This document shows positions 8,516 through 19,070 of a DNA stretch of 64,000 nucleotides, in pieces. Position numbers and translations under genes: made by a program. The notes below the pieces were generated by a model. That model saw only the letters and a list, made by a program, of their open reading frames with translations. It searched no databases and was not told the DNA's origin. Each line of letters starts with the position of its first letter. The first letter of the stretch is position 1. Source of the DNA: an uncultured Bacteroidota bacterium (GTDB taxonomy: Bacteria > Bacteroidota > Bacteroidia > Flavobacteriales > Flavobacteriaceae); the NCBI GenBank assembly GCA_902614065.1, contig CACMJT010000003.1:113389-177388 (forward strand), read 5' to 3'.

Positions 8516-11023
8516 TTAATTAAAAAAAGCAGAAATATTAAAATTTCTACCAGGCGAACTAATGCCCGAAGCGAATTGTTTATAGTGTATATCAAATACA
8601 TTTTCAATTGAAAAATTTAGATCAATTAGCCTTTTGAAAATTTTTACTTTATGAACAGATGTTAAATTAAAAATAGCCCATTTTGGCATTCCTAAATATT
8701 CAAAATCGCCACTATCATTAATAAAATAAGGTGTTTCATCCAATCCATCCTCACCACCTAAACTATAACTTTTGGCTTTTTTGTTCTTTGAAAACTTATA
8801 TGCTAAAACTAATTGATTGTCAGAATATTTCCACTTTAATTTAAAATCTCCGAAAAGAGGAGGAATTGATGGCATGGGGCTTCCCGAACTTAGTTTTGTC
8901 CCCTTTGTGTATGTTATATTACCATCAAGATGGATATTTTTAAAAACATTTAAATCAATATTATAGTTGAAACCATAAACTTTTGACTGACCTAGGTTAT
9001 AATTAGCCATCGTAAAAACTTCCTCATTTTGGTAAATAATTGTTGCTGTATTAGGTGTTGTTTCGTCTATACTATCATAGAAAAAATCTCTTCCTATTGT
9101 TCCATCTAAAATTGTATAATAAATATTTAATGATGAATTAAAATTATTTGAGTAATTGCTCCAACCAAGATCTATCGTATAGGCTTTTTCAGGCTTTATT
9201 TCTGTATTTGGAATTAGTAAAATACCGGCATTTTCTCGAATCTTACTTATATCATCAATATTTGGTGATCTATAACCGCTTGATAAATTAATCGAAACTT
9301 TATTATTCTTCAATATTCTCGTAACATAACCAAAGCTACCAGTCAGTGATAAGTTTCTCAAATTCAACCTTTCGAATTGATTTAAAAAAATCACATTAAT
9401 ATCGTTATTCAAAAATTCTTCTGAATTAAAATCCCACCCAAGCTTGACACTATTATTTGACAGCCTCAATCCAAAATTTAAGTTTGAATAATTATTAATT
9501 TTTTTTAAATATTTAAAATAACCCGCAAGTGATGAGTGAGTTGCTTGATCATTAGGATATCGCGTAAGCGACTTAAATTCACTTAAATACAGACTCGGGT
9601 TTGAGGTGTCAATTCTATTTGAAACAGATCTAGAGTATAGATTGTTGTGAGTGTATTCAAAGCCATATAATAACTCTGAGTCATTTATTATAGTTTTAGA
9701 AAAGTCACCATTTATAGAGTAAACATCTAGTTTTTCCGTTTGATTGTGTAAAATTTCTGAACCAAATTTTCTTTTATGCCTGGATTCTCCAATAGATTGG
9801 TAAGAAAAAATAAACCTCCCATTGTCAAAAAGTTTTGATGGACTTAAGTTTAAAATAGAGGATAACATAGTTCTTTTTTGAGGTCCATAATACCACTCAG
9901 CAAATTTTAAATCGGAGTTAGAGTCTAATTCTGATAATTTATCAAATCTGTTAATTTTTGAGGACCTAGAGACTTGAAAATTTAGAATCAAATTGGAGTC
10001 ATTCTTAAGCTTTAAATTAACTTTTGTTATAAAATCTTTCTGATCATAAGCGGTATTTCTTTGAACATTAGGGTCACTATTGACAGATGGACTTAAAAAA
10101 AAGTTATCTCTGTTATTTTCTGAAAAATGGTTAACTAATCCCCAATCCTCAAATCCATGTTTTCTATTTTTACCCATAATTATATCACCATAGTCTGAAA
10201 TTGACAGACTTGAAAATAACGCCCAATTTTTATTAGTAGTAGTAAGTTGGTAGTTTCTTGTTTTTGATTTATTTGTAAGATTATACGAACGCTTCTTTTT
10301 AAAATCAATTTCTTTTTCAACAGAAAATTCAGGAATTTTTGTAAAGTAATGCACTACGCCTCCTATAGCGTCAGATCCATAGCTTACTGATGAAGGTCCA
10401 TACAAAACCTCAATTCTTTCTAAGTAATTTGGATCAACAGTTATGGAGTTTTGTAAATGACCTGAACGGTATATTGTATTATTCATCCTAACTCCATCAA
10501 TTACTAACAATACTCTATTCGCTTCAAAACCCCTGATCACTGGGCTACCTCCACCAGATTGTGATTTTTGAACATGTATTCCACCCGCTTCATATAGAAT
10601 TTCAGCACCAGTTTTATCTACATTGGATAAAAGGTCATCGGGGCTTATTAATGTCACTTTTCTAGAAATATATTTTAAGTTTTGCTTATTTCTACCAACA
10701 GATAAAACCACTTCATCAAGCCCCATCATCGATGAATTTAGATAAATAATATTTTTGTCTTTTATATCCTTAAAAAGAACGGAATTTGATTCATATGAAA
10801 TGTGTGAGAAAAAAATCGAATCGTTAACTTTAAAAATATCCAAATCAAACTTACCCCTATTATCAGTCAGGATTGATTCTGTTTGATTTTTGTTAAAAAC
10901 CAATACTGAAGGAATTGGTTCTCCACTTGAACCATCTAATACAGAAATTTCGGTCTGGGAATAATTGAAGTTTATAATTGTAAAGCTTACTAGGAATAGT
11001 AATATTTTATGAAAATAATCCAT
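8516..11023 (-). CDS. TonB-dependent outer-membrane receptor, CirA/heme-receptor-like
   Basis: This is an 835-residue outer-membrane transporter with a signal peptide (ending ..NFNYSQTEI). A carboxypeptidase-like regulatory domain (about residues 25-105; SVLDGSSGEPIPSVLVFN) is followed by a plug domain containing GGGSPVIRGFEANRVLLVID and YGPSSVSYGSDAIGGVVHY, then a 22-strand-type barrel to the terminal aromatic residues (FNISAFFN). The plug resembles heme/siderophore or vitamin receptors more than SusC glycan receptors, and no SusD gene is adjacent. Its start overlaps recO by 17 bases, a pairing I recall from other Flavobacteria. The substrate is unknown. Confidence 0.9.
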   Translation of the reverse strand: MDYFHKILLFLVSFTIINFNYSQTEISVLDGSSGEPIPSVLVFNKNQTESILTDNRGKFDLDIFKVNDSIFFSHISYESNSVLFKDIKDKNIIYLNSSMMGLDEVVLSVGRNKQNLKYISRKVTLISPDDLLSNVDKTGAEILYEAGGIHVQKSQSGGGSPVIRGFEANRVLLVIDGVRMNNTIYRSGHLQNSITVDPNYLERIEVLYGPSSVSYGSDAIGGVVHYFTKIPEFSVEKEIDFKKKRSYNLTNKSKTRNYQLTTTNKNWALFSSLSISDYGDIIMGKNRKHGFEDWGLVNHFSENNRDNFFLSPSVNSDPNVQRNTAYDQKDFITKVNLKLKNDSNLILNFQVSRSSKINRFDKLSELDSNSDLKFAEWYYGPQKRTMLSSILNLSPSKLFDNGRFIFSYQSIGESRHKRKFGSEILHNQTEKLDVYSINGDFSKTIINDSELLYGFEYTHNNLYSRSVSNRIDTSNPSLYLSEFKSLTRYPNDQATHSSLAGYFKYLKKINNYSNLNFGLRLSNNSVKLGWDFNSEEFLNNDINVIFLNQFERLNLRNLSLTGSFGYVTRILKNNKVSINLSSGYRSPNIDDISKIRENAGILLIPNTEIKPEKAYTIDLGWSNYSNNFNSSLNIYYTILDGTIGRDFFYDSIDETTPNTATIIYQNEEVFTMANYNLGQSKVYGFNYNIDLNVFKNIHLDGNITYTKGTKLSSGSPMPSIPPLFGDFKLKWKYSDNQLVLAYKFSKNKKAKSYSLGGEDGLDETPYFINDSGDFEYLGMPKWAIFNLTSVHKVKIFKRLIDLNFSIENVFDIHYKQFASGISSPGRNFNISAFFN

Positions 11024-11726
11024 TTAAAATTTCGAGTGAGTTTGGTCTTTTAAAACCTGAAATATGATATTTATAATAATTCATTAAAAAATCTGTCATA
11101 TTTCTTCTTTGATTGGTTGTTTTTAATATCTCGAAATATTGATCAAAATTTATGCCCAAAAGTTTTTTGAACTCAATCACCAACTCACCTCCAACACAGT
11201 ACCGCGAATCATTAATTGTCTTAAAAATACCATTCTCAATATCAAAAAATTTACAATTTTCATTGCTTGCCTCCGGTTTAATTCCAAAAAATTTTAAAAG
11301 ATTTATTAAAAAATTGATATGAAAATTTTCATATTTTGAGATTTTGTCCAAAGTAACAAGAGAATCTTTAATATACTGATAAAGACTAATGTTTTCCTCT
11401 TGAAATCGTAAAACAGTACTCAAAAACTCCGCAAGAAATAGTGCTATGTTGGATTTAATAATATTAAAACGTAAATCATCATAAATAACAATACTTTTAA
11501 TATTTTTTAAATGTGATAATTCACCTTTTTTAAGTCTATTAAATTCAATCTCAACAACACTCAGGGGCTCTATGCTGCTTAACGAAAATTTTGTTCTTTT
11601 TCTACTCCTTACACCTTTAATAATAAAAGATAGAATTCCATAATTTTGAGAATAACATTTCATGATTACGCTCGTTTCAGAGTATTTTATAGAATTTAAA
11701 ATAATTGCCTCAGTAACGCTAGCCAT
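11007..11726 (-). CDS. recO: DNA repair protein RecO
   Basis: RecO anneals ssDNA and, with RecR, loads RecA at gaps. The 239-residue protein has the N-terminal OB-fold signature (EAIILNSIKYSETSVIMKCY, then GILSFIIKGVRSRK) and a helical C-terminal domain. The zinc-binding Cys quartet of some RecO proteins is incomplete; only NENCKFF and RYCVGG remain. It lies 5 bases after gdhA and overlaps the TonB receptor gene, so it is probably in the same transcript. Confidence 0.93.
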   Translation of the reverse strand: MASVTEAIILNSIKYSETSVIMKCYSQNYGILSFIIKGVRSRKRTKFSLSSIEPLSVVEIEFNRLKKGELSHLKNIKSIVIYDDLRFNIIKSNIALFLAEFLSTVLRFQEENISLYQYIKDSLVTLDKISKYENFHINFLINLLKFFGIKPEASNENCKFFDIENGIFKTINDSRYCVGGELVIEFKKLLGINFDQYFEILKTTNQRRNMTDFLMNYYKYHISGFKRPNSLEILNGLFS

Positions 11727-11731
11727 GAATT

Positions 11732-13072
<1,341 letters not shown>

Positions 13073-13104
13073 TTAGATTGATTATTGTCTAAATGTAAGC
13101 AATA

Positions 13105-14244
13105 TTAATTAATTGCTTTGTCAAGATCGTTTACTAGGTCAGCTGAATCTTCAATACCAACACTTAATCTAATTAAAGACTCTGTAATACCATTTCTTTC
13201 TCTGTCCTTTTTTGGCATTGAAGCGTGCGTCATAGTTGCAGGATGATTGACTAAACTTTCGACACCGCCCAGGGATTCAGCGAGTGTGAAAACCTTCAAT
13301 TTTTTTGTGAATTTTACAACATCGCTATACATATTCCCAGCAAAAGTAAAGGATATCATACCTCCAAATTTTTTCATCTGTTTTTTTGCTACTAAATGAT
13401 TTGGATGAGATTCTAGACCGGGCCAATATATTTTTTCAACTTTTTTACATTGCTTTAAATATTCAAAAACTTTTTCCCCATTAGAGCAATGTCTATCCAT
13501 CCTGACATGAAGTGTTTTTATTCCCCTTAGGGTGAGGAATGCATCCATTGGTCCACATATTGCACCACTAGAATTTTGTATAAAAAATAGATTCTCGGCT
13601 ATTTTTTCATCATTTAATGCAATTAACCCAATTATAACATCACTATGCCCAGCTAAATATTTTGTTCCCGAGTGCATAACTATATCAGCTCCTAAATCTA
13701 AAGGTCTTTGAAGATAAGGGGTAGAGAATGTATTATCAACTCCAAGTAGAATATTATTTTTTTTGCATAATTCGGATATCGCAGCAATATCAATAACATT
13801 AATCATGGGGTTTGTGGGGGTTTCAACCCATATCAACTTTGTTTTGGGGGTAATTAATTTTTCAACTTTTTCTAGATCTTTTAAATCCTCAAAAATAAAC
13901 TTAAGACCATATTTCTTATAAATTTTGTTAAATAATCTGTAAGATCCACCATACAGATCGTGAGTACTAATTATTTCGTCCCCAGGTTTAAATAATTTTA
14001 AAATTGCATCGATTGCACTTAGCCCAGAGCTGAACGCAAGACCATACTTTGCATTTTCTAAGCTTGCAATGGAGTTTTCAAGTGCATGCCTTGTCGGATT
14101 TTGTGTTCTGCTATACTCGTAACCTTCATGAACACCAGGCTCAGATTGAGCATAAGTAGATGTTTGGTATATAGGTGGCATTACGGCACCATACCCTTTT
14201 TCTTTTATCTGTCCACCGTGAATAACCTTTGTGTTAAATTTCAT
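13105..14244 (-). CDS. Cystathionine gamma-synthase/lyase family PLP enzyme
   Basis: Trans-sulfuration enzyme of the Cys/Met metabolism PLP family. The PLP-binding Lys lies in HSGTKYLAGHSDV. Other signatures are YSRTQNPTRHALE, the GLAFSSGLSAIDA loop and the substrate-binding end LAESLGGVESLVNHPATMTHAS. The track ORF starts at 14298, but the ATG at 14244 (MKFNTKVIHGG) matches the family and shares one base with the azurin stop codon (TAATG), so I use it; this gives 379 residues. Synthase (Met synthesis) versus lyase (Cys synthesis) cannot be decided from sequence alone. It is translationally coupled to the azurin gene. Confidence 0.93.
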   Translation of the reverse strand: MKFNTKVIHGGQIKEKGYGAVMPPIYQTSTYAQSEPGVHEGYEYSRTQNPTRHALENSIASLENAKYGLAFSSGLSAIDAILKLFKPGDEIISTHDLYGGSYRLFNKIYKKYGLKFIFEDLKDLEKVEKLITPKTKLIWVETPTNPMINVIDIAAISELCKKNNILLGVDNTFSTPYLQRPLDLGADIVMHSGTKYLAGHSDVIIGLIALNDEKIAENLFFIQNSSGAICGPMDAFLTLRGIKTLHVRMDRHCSNGEKVFEYLKQCKKVEKIYWPGLESHPNHLVAKKQMKKFGGMISFTFAGNMYSDVVKFTKKLKVFTLAESLGGVESLVNHPATMTHASMPKKDRERNGITESLIRLSVGIEDSADLVNDLDKAIN

Positions 14245-14738
14245 TATTCTATTGTTAATTCCCCTTGCATGATTTGATAATGTCCTGGAAATGTACATAC
14301 ATATGTGTAAATACCCGGCTCTTCAATTGTGAAATTTATTGTCTCACTTTCACCACCACCAAGCATTTTTGTATGAACAATGAGGTCATTGTTTTCAGGA
14401 ATGTATTCATTCTCCTTAAAATCAAGTGCAAGCATTGCAAAATCATCAACGTCAACATCTTTTTTCAGTAAAACAAAATTATGTCCCATAAATTCTTTTC
14501 CGATTTTACCTGTATGATTTAAAGTAAGCCTTATATTTTTCCCAGCCTTTGCCGACAATGATGTTTTGTCAAAAAGCATGAGGTCATTTGAATTTAAAAC
14601 AATAATTGTTTGTTCAGCACTTTCAATTTTTTCCACATCTTCCTGAACCCTTTCGTAACTAAATTTTTCCTTGGCAGGTTCATTTTTACATGATACTATA
14701 AATAGCATTAATAATAGAGGAATAATTTTAATTTTCAT
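14244..14738 (-). CDS. Azurin-like blue copper lipoprotein
   Basis: Small periplasmic electron carrier. From the ATG at 14738 the protein has 164 residues and begins with a lipoprotein signal (MKIKIIPLLLMLFIVSCKNE; lipobox IVSC). The type 1 copper site is complete: His in MGHNFVLL, then Cys-x4-His-x3-Met in CTFPGHYQIM, the spacing of azurin. The track ORF begins at 14903, upstream of the signal peptide, and is over-extended. It probably passes electrons to an oxidase or reductase, but no partner is adjacent; SCO1 lies 46 kb away. The plus-strand sugar cluster diverges from this gene over about 73 bp. Confidence 0.94.
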   Translation of the reverse strand: MKIKIIPLLLMLFIVSCKNEPAKEKFSYERVQEDVEKIESAEQTIIVLNSNDLMLFDKTSLSAKAGKNIRLTLNHTGKIGKEFMGHNFVLLKKDVDVDDFAMLALDFKENEYIPENNDLIVHTKMLGGGESETINFTIEEPGIYTYVCTFPGHYQIMQGELTIE

Positions 14739-14811
14739 CAAAGGATTTATTTTTATAAAGTTACAATTCATAATTAAATTTTTATATTTAGAAGAACTTA
14801 AAATATTTATT

Positions 14812-15747
14812 TTGAATAGAAGAAATTTTTCAAGTTTGTTATCATCATCATTATTAGGTTTGGCTTCTTTAGATGCAATTAAAACAAACAATTTTAGTGC
14901 CAAAAAATATAAAATTTCATTGGCTCAGTGGTCAATTAATGGTTCCATATCTAGGGGTAAAATTTCTCCAGTAGATTTTGCAATAAAGGCAAGAGAGTTG
15001 GAAATTGATGCTATTGAACATGTAAACACATTGTATTCGGATCGTTCAGATTATTTATCAAAAAATTCGATGAAAACTCTTGTTAAGGATTTAAATTCAA
15101 GGGCTAATGATAATGGAGTTAAAAACTTATTGATTATGATTTCCCAAGAAGGTGAATTAGCATCTGGTACTCAAAATTCAAGAACAAAAGCTATAGATAA
15201 TCACAAGGCCTGGATTGATGTTGCTAATGAAATTGGTTGTGAGTCTGTCAGAGTAGATTTAAGGGGAGGTAATAGTTTTGATCAATGGAAAGAAAACTCT
15301 ATTCTGTCCTTAAATACTTTGTGCGAGTATTCACCTAACCTAAATATTACCGTAGAGAATCACGGTGGTTTTTCATCAAACGGGAAGTATTTGGCTGATG
15401 TAATGAAATCAATCACTAAAGAAAATTGTGGAACATTACCTGATTTTGGAAACTTTTGTATTAATGGAAAACCTAATCCTACAGGTTTAGAACCTTGTTT
15501 TGAGTGGTATGATAGGTACGAAGGAATTAATGATTTAATGCCATTTGCTAAAGCTCTCAGTGCTAAATCTTATGATTTTCTAGACAATGGTGATGAAAAA
15601 TATATTGATTATTATAAAATGATGAAAATAGTTAATAATCATCCATATGAGGGATACATTGGAATCGAATATGAAGGAAATCGATTGAGTGAAGACGAAG
15701 GAATTATTGCAACAAAAAAGTTATTAGAAAAAATTATAAACTCATGA
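14812..15747 (+). CDS. Sugar phosphate isomerase/epimerase-like TIM barrel, probable Tat substrate
   Basis: I place the start at a TTG (14812), giving 311 residues with the N-terminus MNRRNFSSLLSSSLLGLAS, a twin-arginine-type signal. The track ORF begins 141 bases earlier inside the antisense azurin gene and would lose this signal. The body is an AP-endonuclease-2/xylose-isomerase-like TIM barrel (KISLAQWSINGSI; NITVENHGG; YIGIEYEG). Such proteins act as sugar isomerases or epimerases, often in the metabolism of unusual or oxidised sugars. The stop codon overlaps the next isomerase gene (ATGA). The substrate is unknown. Confidence 0.85.
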   Translation: MNRRNFSSLLSSSLLGLASLDAIKTNNFSAKKYKISLAQWSINGSISRGKISPVDFAIKARELEIDAIEHVNTLYSDRSDYLSKNSMKTLVKDLNSRANDNGVKNLLIMISQEGELASGTQNSRTKAIDNHKAWIDVANEIGCESVRVDLRGGNSFDQWKENSILSLNTLCEYSPNLNITVENHGGFSSNGKYLADVMKSITKENCGTLPDFGNFCINGKPNPTGLEPCFEWYDRYEGINDLMPFAKALSAKSYDFLDNGDEKYIDYYKMMKIVNNHPYEGYIGIEYEGNRLSEDEGIIATKKLLEKIINS

Positions 15748-16793
15748 AAACCATTAAAGGTCCTGCAATTTTCTTGGCTCAGTTTTTAGGAGATGATAAG
15801 CCATTTAATAATCTAGATAGTATTTCAAAATGGGCAAAAGATCTTGGTTACAAGGCCATACAAATTCCTACTTGGGATAGTAGAGTTTTTGACTTAGAAA
15901 CTGCGGGAAAAAGTAAAACCTATTGTGACGAAATAAAAGGGATTGTCTCTGATAACGGTCTTGAAATTAGTGAACTCTCAACTCATCTACAGGGTCAATT
16001 GATAGCTACACACCCAAGTTATGATATTATGTTTGACTCATTTGCCCCAAAAAATTTACATGGAAAAGTTGGTGAAAGAACAATGTGGGCAAAAAGTCAG
16101 ATGATCAATGCAATAAATGCAAGCAGTTTTTTAGAAATAAAACCAATGGCTTCTTTTTCAGGTTCACTCATGTTTCATACTATGTATCCTTGGCCACAAA
16201 GACCCTCAGGACTAGTCGATGCAGGTTTTAAAGAACTTGCAAAAAGATGGGTTCCTATCCTAGATCACGCAAAGGACAAAGGTGTACAAATTTGTTATGA
16301 AATACACCCTGGGGAGGACCTACACGACGGTATAACGTTTGAAAGATTTTTAGCCGCAACAAAAAATCATTCTTCTGTAAAAATGCTATATGATCCCAGC
16401 CATTTTATTTTGCAACAATTGGATTATTTACAATACATTGATTTTTATCATGATTACATAAAAATGTTTCATGTAAAAGATGCAGAATTCAATCCAACAG
16501 GAAAGTCTGGTGTTTATGGCGGATATCAAGACTGGATTGATAGACCGGGACGATTTAGATCATTGGGTGATGGTCAAATTGATTTTAAAACAATTTTCTC
16601 AAAGTTAAGTCAATATGGATTTGATGGTTGGGCTGTATTAGAATGGGAATGTTGCATAAAGAGTCCAGAGCAAGGAGCAAAAGAAGGTTCAAAATTCATT
16701 GATAATCACATCATTCAAGTTACTTCAAAGACCTTTGATGATTTTGCAGGGGGAGATGACGATAACATAAATAAAATTTTGGGTATTGATTAG
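15744..16793 (+). CDS. Sugar phosphate isomerase/epimerase (TIM barrel), cytoplasmic
   Basis: This 349-residue AP_endonuc_2-family barrel has no signal peptide. Metal-site-like motifs are visible: STHLQGQLIATHP, ICYEIHPGED, MLYDPSHF, MFHVKDAEF and WAVLEWECC. These match the Bacteroidota isomerases that travel with Gfo/Idh oxidoreductases and DUF1080 proteins. It is coupled to the upstream paralogue by an ATGA overlap and to the DUF1080 gene by an 8-base overlap, so the three act as one operon. A role in 3-keto-sugar or inositol-like catabolism is inferred from context only. Confidence 0.9.
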   Translation: MKTIKGPAIFLAQFLGDDKPFNNLDSISKWAKDLGYKAIQIPTWDSRVFDLETAGKSKTYCDEIKGIVSDNGLEISELSTHLQGQLIATHPSYDIMFDSFAPKNLHGKVGERTMWAKSQMINAINASSFLEIKPMASFSGSLMFHTMYPWPQRPSGLVDAGFKELAKRWVPILDHAKDKGVQICYEIHPGEDLHDGITFERFLAATKNHSSVKMLYDPSHFILQQLDYLQYIDFYHDYIKMFHVKDAEFNPTGKSGVYGGYQDWIDRPGRFRSLGDGQIDFKTIFSKLSQYGFDGWAVLEWECCIKSPEQGAKEGSKFIDNHIIQVTSKTFDDFAGGDDDNINKILGID

Positions 16794-17619
16794 AAAATTC
16801 ATTTACTGTTTTTTAATCCCTTGTATTTTATTTTCACAAACTCCACAAGATACTGAATTGTGGGGGCCAGTTCCTAAAAAAATCAATTCTGTCAATTTTA
16901 CTACGCCACCTAGCGATGCAATAATTCTATTTGATGGTAAAGACCTCAAGAACTGGTCACAAAGATGGTCAAACGAAAAATCCAATTGGAAAATCTCTGA
17001 TGATGGTTCAATGTTTTCTGAAAATCCAGGTGAGGGAATTCAAACAATTGAAAATTTTGGTTCTGTTCAATTTCATATTGAATGGAAAACATCATCCGAG
17101 ATTGATACAGAATCTGACAGAGATGAAGATGGTATTTTAGACTTCGAGGATTTGTGTCCTGATCAGTTTGGTTTAAAAAGATTTTGGGGCTGTAGCGAGT
17201 TAAAATACAAGGACAGATCACAATATCAATCAAACAGTGGCATCTTTTTCCATAATTTATATGAGCTTCAAATTTTGAACAGCTTTGATAATGAGACGTA
17301 CGTTAATGGGATGGCAGGATCAGTTTATAAGCAACACATACCACTTGTTAATGCATCAAGGGCGAATGACCAATGGCAATCATATGATATAGTTTTTGTA
17401 TCCCCAAAGTTTGATGAGTATGGTAAAAAATTTAGGGAGGGATCAATTACAGTCTTTCATAATGGAATTTTAATCCATAATAGCGTCAAAATTTTAGGTT
17501 CCACAGAAAACGTAGGGCCACCAAAAAACATAGTCCACGGAGATGGTCCCATTGCCATTCAAGAACATTGTTGTACTAAAGTAAGCTTCAGAAATATTTG
17601 GGTCAGAGAAATTGAGTAA
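16786..17619 (+). CDS. DUF1080 (3-keto-disaccharide hydrolase-like) secreted protein with a TSP3-like insert
   Basis: The 277-residue protein starts at a TTG overlapping the preceding stop, and a signal peptide (FIYCFLIPCILFSQT) exports it. The jelly-roll DUF1080 domain is recognisable from AIILFDGKDLKNW, VQFHIEWKT, SGIFFHNLYELQILNS and the terminal SFRNIWVREI. Members of the family cleave or bind 3-keto-glycosides or glycans. Unusually, about 42 residues (about 107-148) interrupt the domain between two core strands. They contain DRDEDGILDFEDLCPD and a closing GC, a thrombospondin type-3-like calcium motif. The gene is last in the sugar cluster. Confidence 0.88.
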   Translation: MIRKFIYCFLIPCILFSQTPQDTELWGPVPKKINSVNFTTPPSDAIILFDGKDLKNWSQRWSNEKSNWKISDDGSMFSENPGEGIQTIENFGSVQFHIEWKTSSEIDTESDRDEDGILDFEDLCPDQFGLKRFWGCSELKYKDRSQYQSNSGIFFHNLYELQILNSFDNETYVNGMAGSVYKQHIPLVNASRANDQWQSYDIVFVSPKFDEYGKKFREGSITVFHNGILIHNSVKILGSTENVGPPKNIVHGDGPIAIQEHCCTKVSFRNIWVREIE

Positions 17620-17649
17620 AATACTCAAAAAGATTTTCTAATTTTGTAC

Positions 17650-18507
17650 ATGCTTCAGTCAATGACCGGATACGGGTCAAAGTCTTTTAAAATTGATGAT
17701 TTCGAAATTAATATCGAATTAAGAACATTGAATAGCCGATATTTTGATTCAAAAATATCGTTACCACCCACTTTGTATAAACACGAGTTAGAAATTAATA
17801 ATCTTCTTAAAAAGTTTTTGTTAAGAGGTAAAGTTGAATTAAATATTAAGCTTCTAGGAATTTCAGATGACTCATTTAGTTTCAACAAAAATGTTATCAA
17901 AAACTACTTTAAGGATTTAAATGATATTTCAAAATTTGACAAATCACAATTGTTAAATTCAATTTTAAATCTTCCAAATACTATTAGCAAAAGTGAAAAC
18001 AAGATACCTGAAAAAGTATCAAAAAAGATAATAGTCTTACTGAATTCAGTTATTAAACAATTGATTTCATTTAGAACAAAAGAGGGCCAAAACACAAAAA
18101 AAGATTTGTTAGAAAATATCAAAATAATTAATATATGCTCTGAAAAAATAAAAAGAGAGAGTAAGTATCATAAAAAGTCCATTGAGGAAAACTTAGAAAA
18201 AAAAGCCAGAAATTTAAATGTTGAATATGACCACGGAAAATTTGAACAAGAGATGTTTTATTATTTGGAAAAAATAGATATAAATGAGGAGTTAGTAAGG
18301 TTAGGCAGTCATATTAATTTTTTTAATGAAACATTAAAAAACAAGTTAGTTGAAAAAGGAAAAAAACTTGGATTTATATGTCAAGAAATGGGTAGAGAAA
18401 TAAATACAATTGGATCAAAATCCAACAATGCATTGATTCAAAACCATGTTGTAGAGATGAAGTCAAGTGTAGAAAAAATTAGAGAACAATTATTAAACAT
18501 TCTATAA
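17650..18507 (+). CDS. yicC: YicC/YloC family endoribonuclease
   Basis: The 285-residue protein starts MLQSMTGYGSK, the classic YicC N-terminus. The ATG at 17650 is preferred over the TTG at 17644. The C-terminal signature GKKLGFICQEMGREINTIGSKSN is diagnostic. YicC proteins are stress-linked endoribonucleases. The gene is followed directly by gmk with a TAATG overlap, a common order. Confidence 0.95.
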   Translation: MLQSMTGYGSKSFKIDDFEINIELRTLNSRYFDSKISLPPTLYKHELEINNLLKKFLLRGKVELNIKLLGISDDSFSFNKNVIKNYFKDLNDISKFDKSQLLNSILNLPNTISKSENKIPEKVSKKIIVLLNSVIKQLISFRTKEGQNTKKDLLENIKIINICSEKIKRESKYHKKSIEENLEKKARNLNVEYDHGKFEQEMFYYLEKIDINEELVRLGSHINFFNETLKNKLVEKGKKLGFICQEMGREINTIGSKSNNALIQNHVVEMKSSVEKIREQLLNIL

Positions 18508-19070
18508 TGGCAGGTAAGGTAGTTATATTGAGTGCACCCTCAGGAAGTGGAAAAACCACTCTCGCCCGACACCTAATTTCTGTTCAAAAACTAAACTTTA
18601 AATTTTCTGTCTCTGCAACAACAAGAAAAAAAAGAGATCATGAAATTAATGGAAAGGATTATTTCTTTTATTCACCTGAAGAATTTAAAAATAGTATTGA
18701 AAACCAAGACTTTATTGAGTACGAAAGAGTTTATGAAAATATGTATTATGGGACTCTAAAGTCAGAAGTAAACAATCTGATTGTTAATCACAATGTAGTC
18801 TTTGATGTTGATGTATTAGGTGCACTATCATTAAAAAAGTACTTTAAAAGTCTTGCGATTTCAATTTTTATTAAACCTCCCAGTATTGATGTTTTAGAGA
18901 AGAGATTAATTGATAGAAAAAAGAATGACCCTAGTGAAATAAAAGAAAGAATCAGAAAAGCGGAAATTGAAATGAAAACGGAAGCTGATTTTGATACAGT
19001 AATTATTAATAAAGACCTGGATGTTGCAAAACAAGAATTAATTGATAAAGTTGAAAAATTCCTAAAATGA
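18507..19070 (+). CDS. gmk: Guanylate kinase
   Basis: Gmk phosphorylates GMP to GDP. The 187-residue length is standard. The P-loop is VILSAPSGSGKTT, the GMP-binding segment VSATTRKKRDHEINGKDYFF follows, and the lid Arg cluster ERIRKAEIEM is present. It shares one base with yicC and four bases with nadD. Confidence 0.98.
   Translation: MAGKVVILSAPSGSGKTTLARHLISVQKLNFKFSVSATTRKKRDHEINGKDYFFYSPEEFKNSIENQDFIEYERVYENMYYGTLKSEVNNLIVNHNVVFDVDVLGALSLKKYFKSLAISIFIKPPSIDVLEKRLIDRKKNDPSEIKERIRKAEIEMKTEADFDTVIINKDLDVAKQELIDKVEKFLK

Noticed and set aside
14739-14903. N-terminal extension of the azurin ORF in the track
   Set aside because: It lies upstream of a perfect lipoprotein signal peptide and overlaps the divergent isomerase gene; the ATG at 14738 is the better start.
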